Origin: JAZQLP01 sp045542755
Lineage (GTDB): Bacteria > Bacillota > Clostridia > Oscillospirales > UBA644
Direction of reading: 5' to 3'
DNA: 15,595 nucleotides
NCBI GenBank assembly: GCA_045542755.1
Contig: JAZQLP010000128.1
Location: 1 to 15,595, forward strand
Position numbers and translations under genes: made by a program. This document shows positions 14,291 through 15,595 of this stretch, in pieces; within the stretch, counting starts at the first letter, position 1, and each line of letters opens with the position of its first letter. Under the pieces are notes generated by a model. That model did not search any database. It saw nothing but the letters and a program-made list of their open reading frames with translations, and was not told the DNA's origin.

Positions 14291-15316
14291 ATGGTAAGAG
14301 TAACTCTCGGTACTACGGGGATAGTTTCCCAGAAAAACGCATTTGGTGCCCTGCCTATTCAGAGGGTGAGCGACGAGTACGCCGTAATGCTTTTGAAAAA
14401 AGCCTATGATGCAGGTATGACCTTTTTTGATACGGCCAGATTTTATACCGACAGTGAGCATAAGGTAGGCCTTGCCTTTTCTCATATGAGAGATAAGGTA
14501 CATATTGCCACAAAGACTATGGCCACCACTGTTGAGGGATTTTGGGCCGACCTTGAAAAGAGCCTTTCGGAGCTTAATACCGATTATGTGGATATATATC
14601 AGTTCCACAATCCCGCTTTTTGTCCCAAGCCTGGTGACGGAACGGGGCTTTACGAGGCAATGCTGGAGGCAAAATCTCAGGGTAAGGTTCGCCATATAGG
14701 TATTACCAATCACAGACTTGGCGTTGCCGAAGAGGCCGTAAGGTCGGGTCTTTACGAAACGTTGCAGTTTCCCTTCTGTTACCTTGCAACCGAGAAAGAA
14801 ATGGCTCTTGTGGAGCTTTGCAAGGAGCTTAACGTAGGCTTTATTGCCATGAAGGGTCTCTCCGGCGGCCTTATTACCCGTTCAAATGCCGCTTACGCCT
14901 GGATGGGCGAGTTTGATAACGTTCTTCCCATTTGGGGCGTGCAGAAGGAAAGCGAGCTTGACGAGTTTATCTCTTATATAGACAACCCTCCCTCTATGAC
15001 CGAGGATATCAGAGCCCTTATCGAGAATGACCGTAAGGAGCTTTTGGGCGGATTTTGCCGAGGATGCGGCTATTGTATGCCCTGTCCCGTAGGTATAGAG
15101 ATAAACAACTGCGCCCGTATGATACAGATGATCCGCAGAAGCCCCTCTGCGGCTTGGCTTACCCCTGCAAATCAGGAAAAGATGCTCAATATTGAAAACT
15201 GTATCGGATGCGGCCAGTGTAAATCCAAATGTCCCTTCGGGCTTGATACCCCTGAGCTGCTTAAGCTTAACCTTGCCGATTACAAAAATATTCTTTCAGG
15301 AAAGACGAAAGTGTAA
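14291..15316 (+). CDS. Aldo/keto reductase with C-terminal 4Fe-4S ferredoxin domain
   Basis: A 341-residue cytoplasmic oxidoreductase. Residues 1-245 form an aldo/keto reductase barrel with the catalytic tetrad D47 ('FFDTAR'), Y52, K75 ('ATKT') and H106 ('YQFHNP'). Residues 250-320 add a ferredoxin-like part with two cysteine clusters, C256-C259-C262-C265 (plus C274) and C304-C307-C310-C314, enough for two 4Fe-4S centres. This fused architecture (COG1453-like) is common in strict anaerobes and suggests electron transfer to or from ferredoxin as well as NAD(P)H; the substrate is unknown. A strong promoter and AGGAGA ribosome binding site precede it. Its TAA overlaps the ATG of the next gene (TAATG), so the two are co-transcribed. 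Confidence 0.92.
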   Translation: MVRVTLGTTGIVSQKNAFGALPIQRVSDEYAVMLLKKAYDAGMTFFDTARFYTDSEHKVGLAFSHMRDKVHIATKTMATTVEGFWADLEKSLSELNTDYVDIYQFHNPAFCPKPGDGTGLYEAMLEAKSQGKVRHIGITNHRLGVAEEAVRSGLYETLQFPFCYLATEKEMALVELCKELNVGFIAMKGLSGGLITRSNAAYAWMGEFDNVLPIWGVQKESELDEFISYIDNPPSMTEDIRALIENDRKELLGGFCRGCGYCMPCPVGIEINNCARMIQMIRRSPSAAWLTPANQEKMLNIENCIGCGQCKSKCPFGLDTPELLKLNLADYKNILSGKTKV

Positions 15317-15595
15317 TGATAAAATTGCTTTATTCCGACAATGAGATTGCCGTATGCTTAAAGCCCGTGGGTATGGATTCGGAAAGCGATCTGCCCAAGG
15401 CTTTAAAAGAGCAACTTGGTGGTGAGATATTTACCCTCCACCGCCTTGATAAAAACGTGGGCGGCGTAATGGTCTACGCCCGTACCAAAAGGGCGGCGGC
15501 AGATCTTTCCCGCGCCATTCAGGACGGAACTATGATAAAAGAATACCGCGCCGTAGTTCACGGCACTCCTCCCGAAGAGGGGGACTGGACGGACT
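15316..15595 (+). CDS. RluA-family pseudouridine synthase (partial, cut by window end)
   Basis: The first 93 codons of a gene running past the window. The N-terminus 'LYSDNEIAVCLKPVGM' and 'TLHRLDKNVGGVMVYARTK' (40-58) match the RluA/RluC/RluD/TruC family, with the catalytic aspartate D45 in the HRLD motif. 'IKEYRAVVHG' is the next family landmark. These enzymes turn uridine into pseudouridine in rRNA or tRNA; the target site cannot be told from this part. The ATG at 15316 overlaps the stop of the aldo/keto reductase gene, with only a weak AGGAAAG about 10 bases upstream. Translation is probably coupled. Confidence 0.9.
   Translation, partial: MIKLLYSDNEIAVCLKPVGMDSESDLPKALKEQLGGEIFTLHRLDKNVGGVMVYARTKRAAADLSRAIQDGTMIKEYRAVVHGTPPEEGDWTD

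Overview
The window reads as chromosomal DNA of a low-to-moderate GC Firmicute, most likely an anaerobic clostridium-like member of class Clostridia (inference). The evidence is a leucine T-box leader, strong AGGAGG-type ribosome binding sites, consensus sigma-A promoters with TATAAT boxes, and Clostridia-typical families: a C_GCAxxG_C_C protein, an Fe-S aldo/keto reductase and membrane zinc-ribbon proteins. No CRISPR array, transposase, phage gene or integrase is visible.

Layout. Bases 1-57 hold the 3' end of a tRNA-like gene and its terminator. A plus-strand gene (102-1217) encodes a PAS-like plus degenerate GHKL-ATPase-like protein and ends at a bidirectional terminator. Next, on the minus strand, is a compact self-regulated efflux operon (3271 down to 1252): TetR regulator, ABC ATPase and ABC-2 permease, coupled by 4-bp overlaps. 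It is driven by a perfect-consensus promoter with a 20-bp palindromic operator just downstream of the expected start.

Bases 6325-3354 (minus) form a leucine-responsive unit: promoter, T-box leader with specifier codon CUC, ridA, leuA (2-isopropylmalate synthase), and a small cysteine-motif protein ended by a strong terminator. The antiterminator and terminator pairings can be traced base by base. A second partial copy of the terminator arm lies against the ridA ribosome binding site.

Bases 11414-6369 (minus) encode one 1681-residue lipoprotein resembling bacterial alpha-2-macroglobulin but without the CxEQ thioester. Upstream of it is a three-gene minus-strand operon (14160 down to 11497): two tandem paralogous membrane zinc-ribbon proteins and an AlkD-like DNA glycosylase. 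A divergent promoter region with nested inverted repeats (14189-14258) separates this operon from a plus-strand pair, an Fe-S aldo/keto reductase and an RluA-type pseudouridine synthase cut by the window end.

The parts most worth a second look are the extra pairing element in the T-box leader and the two tandem zinc-ribbon proteins, which share an extracytoplasmic domain I do not recognise. No clearly unprecedented multi-gene system is evident.
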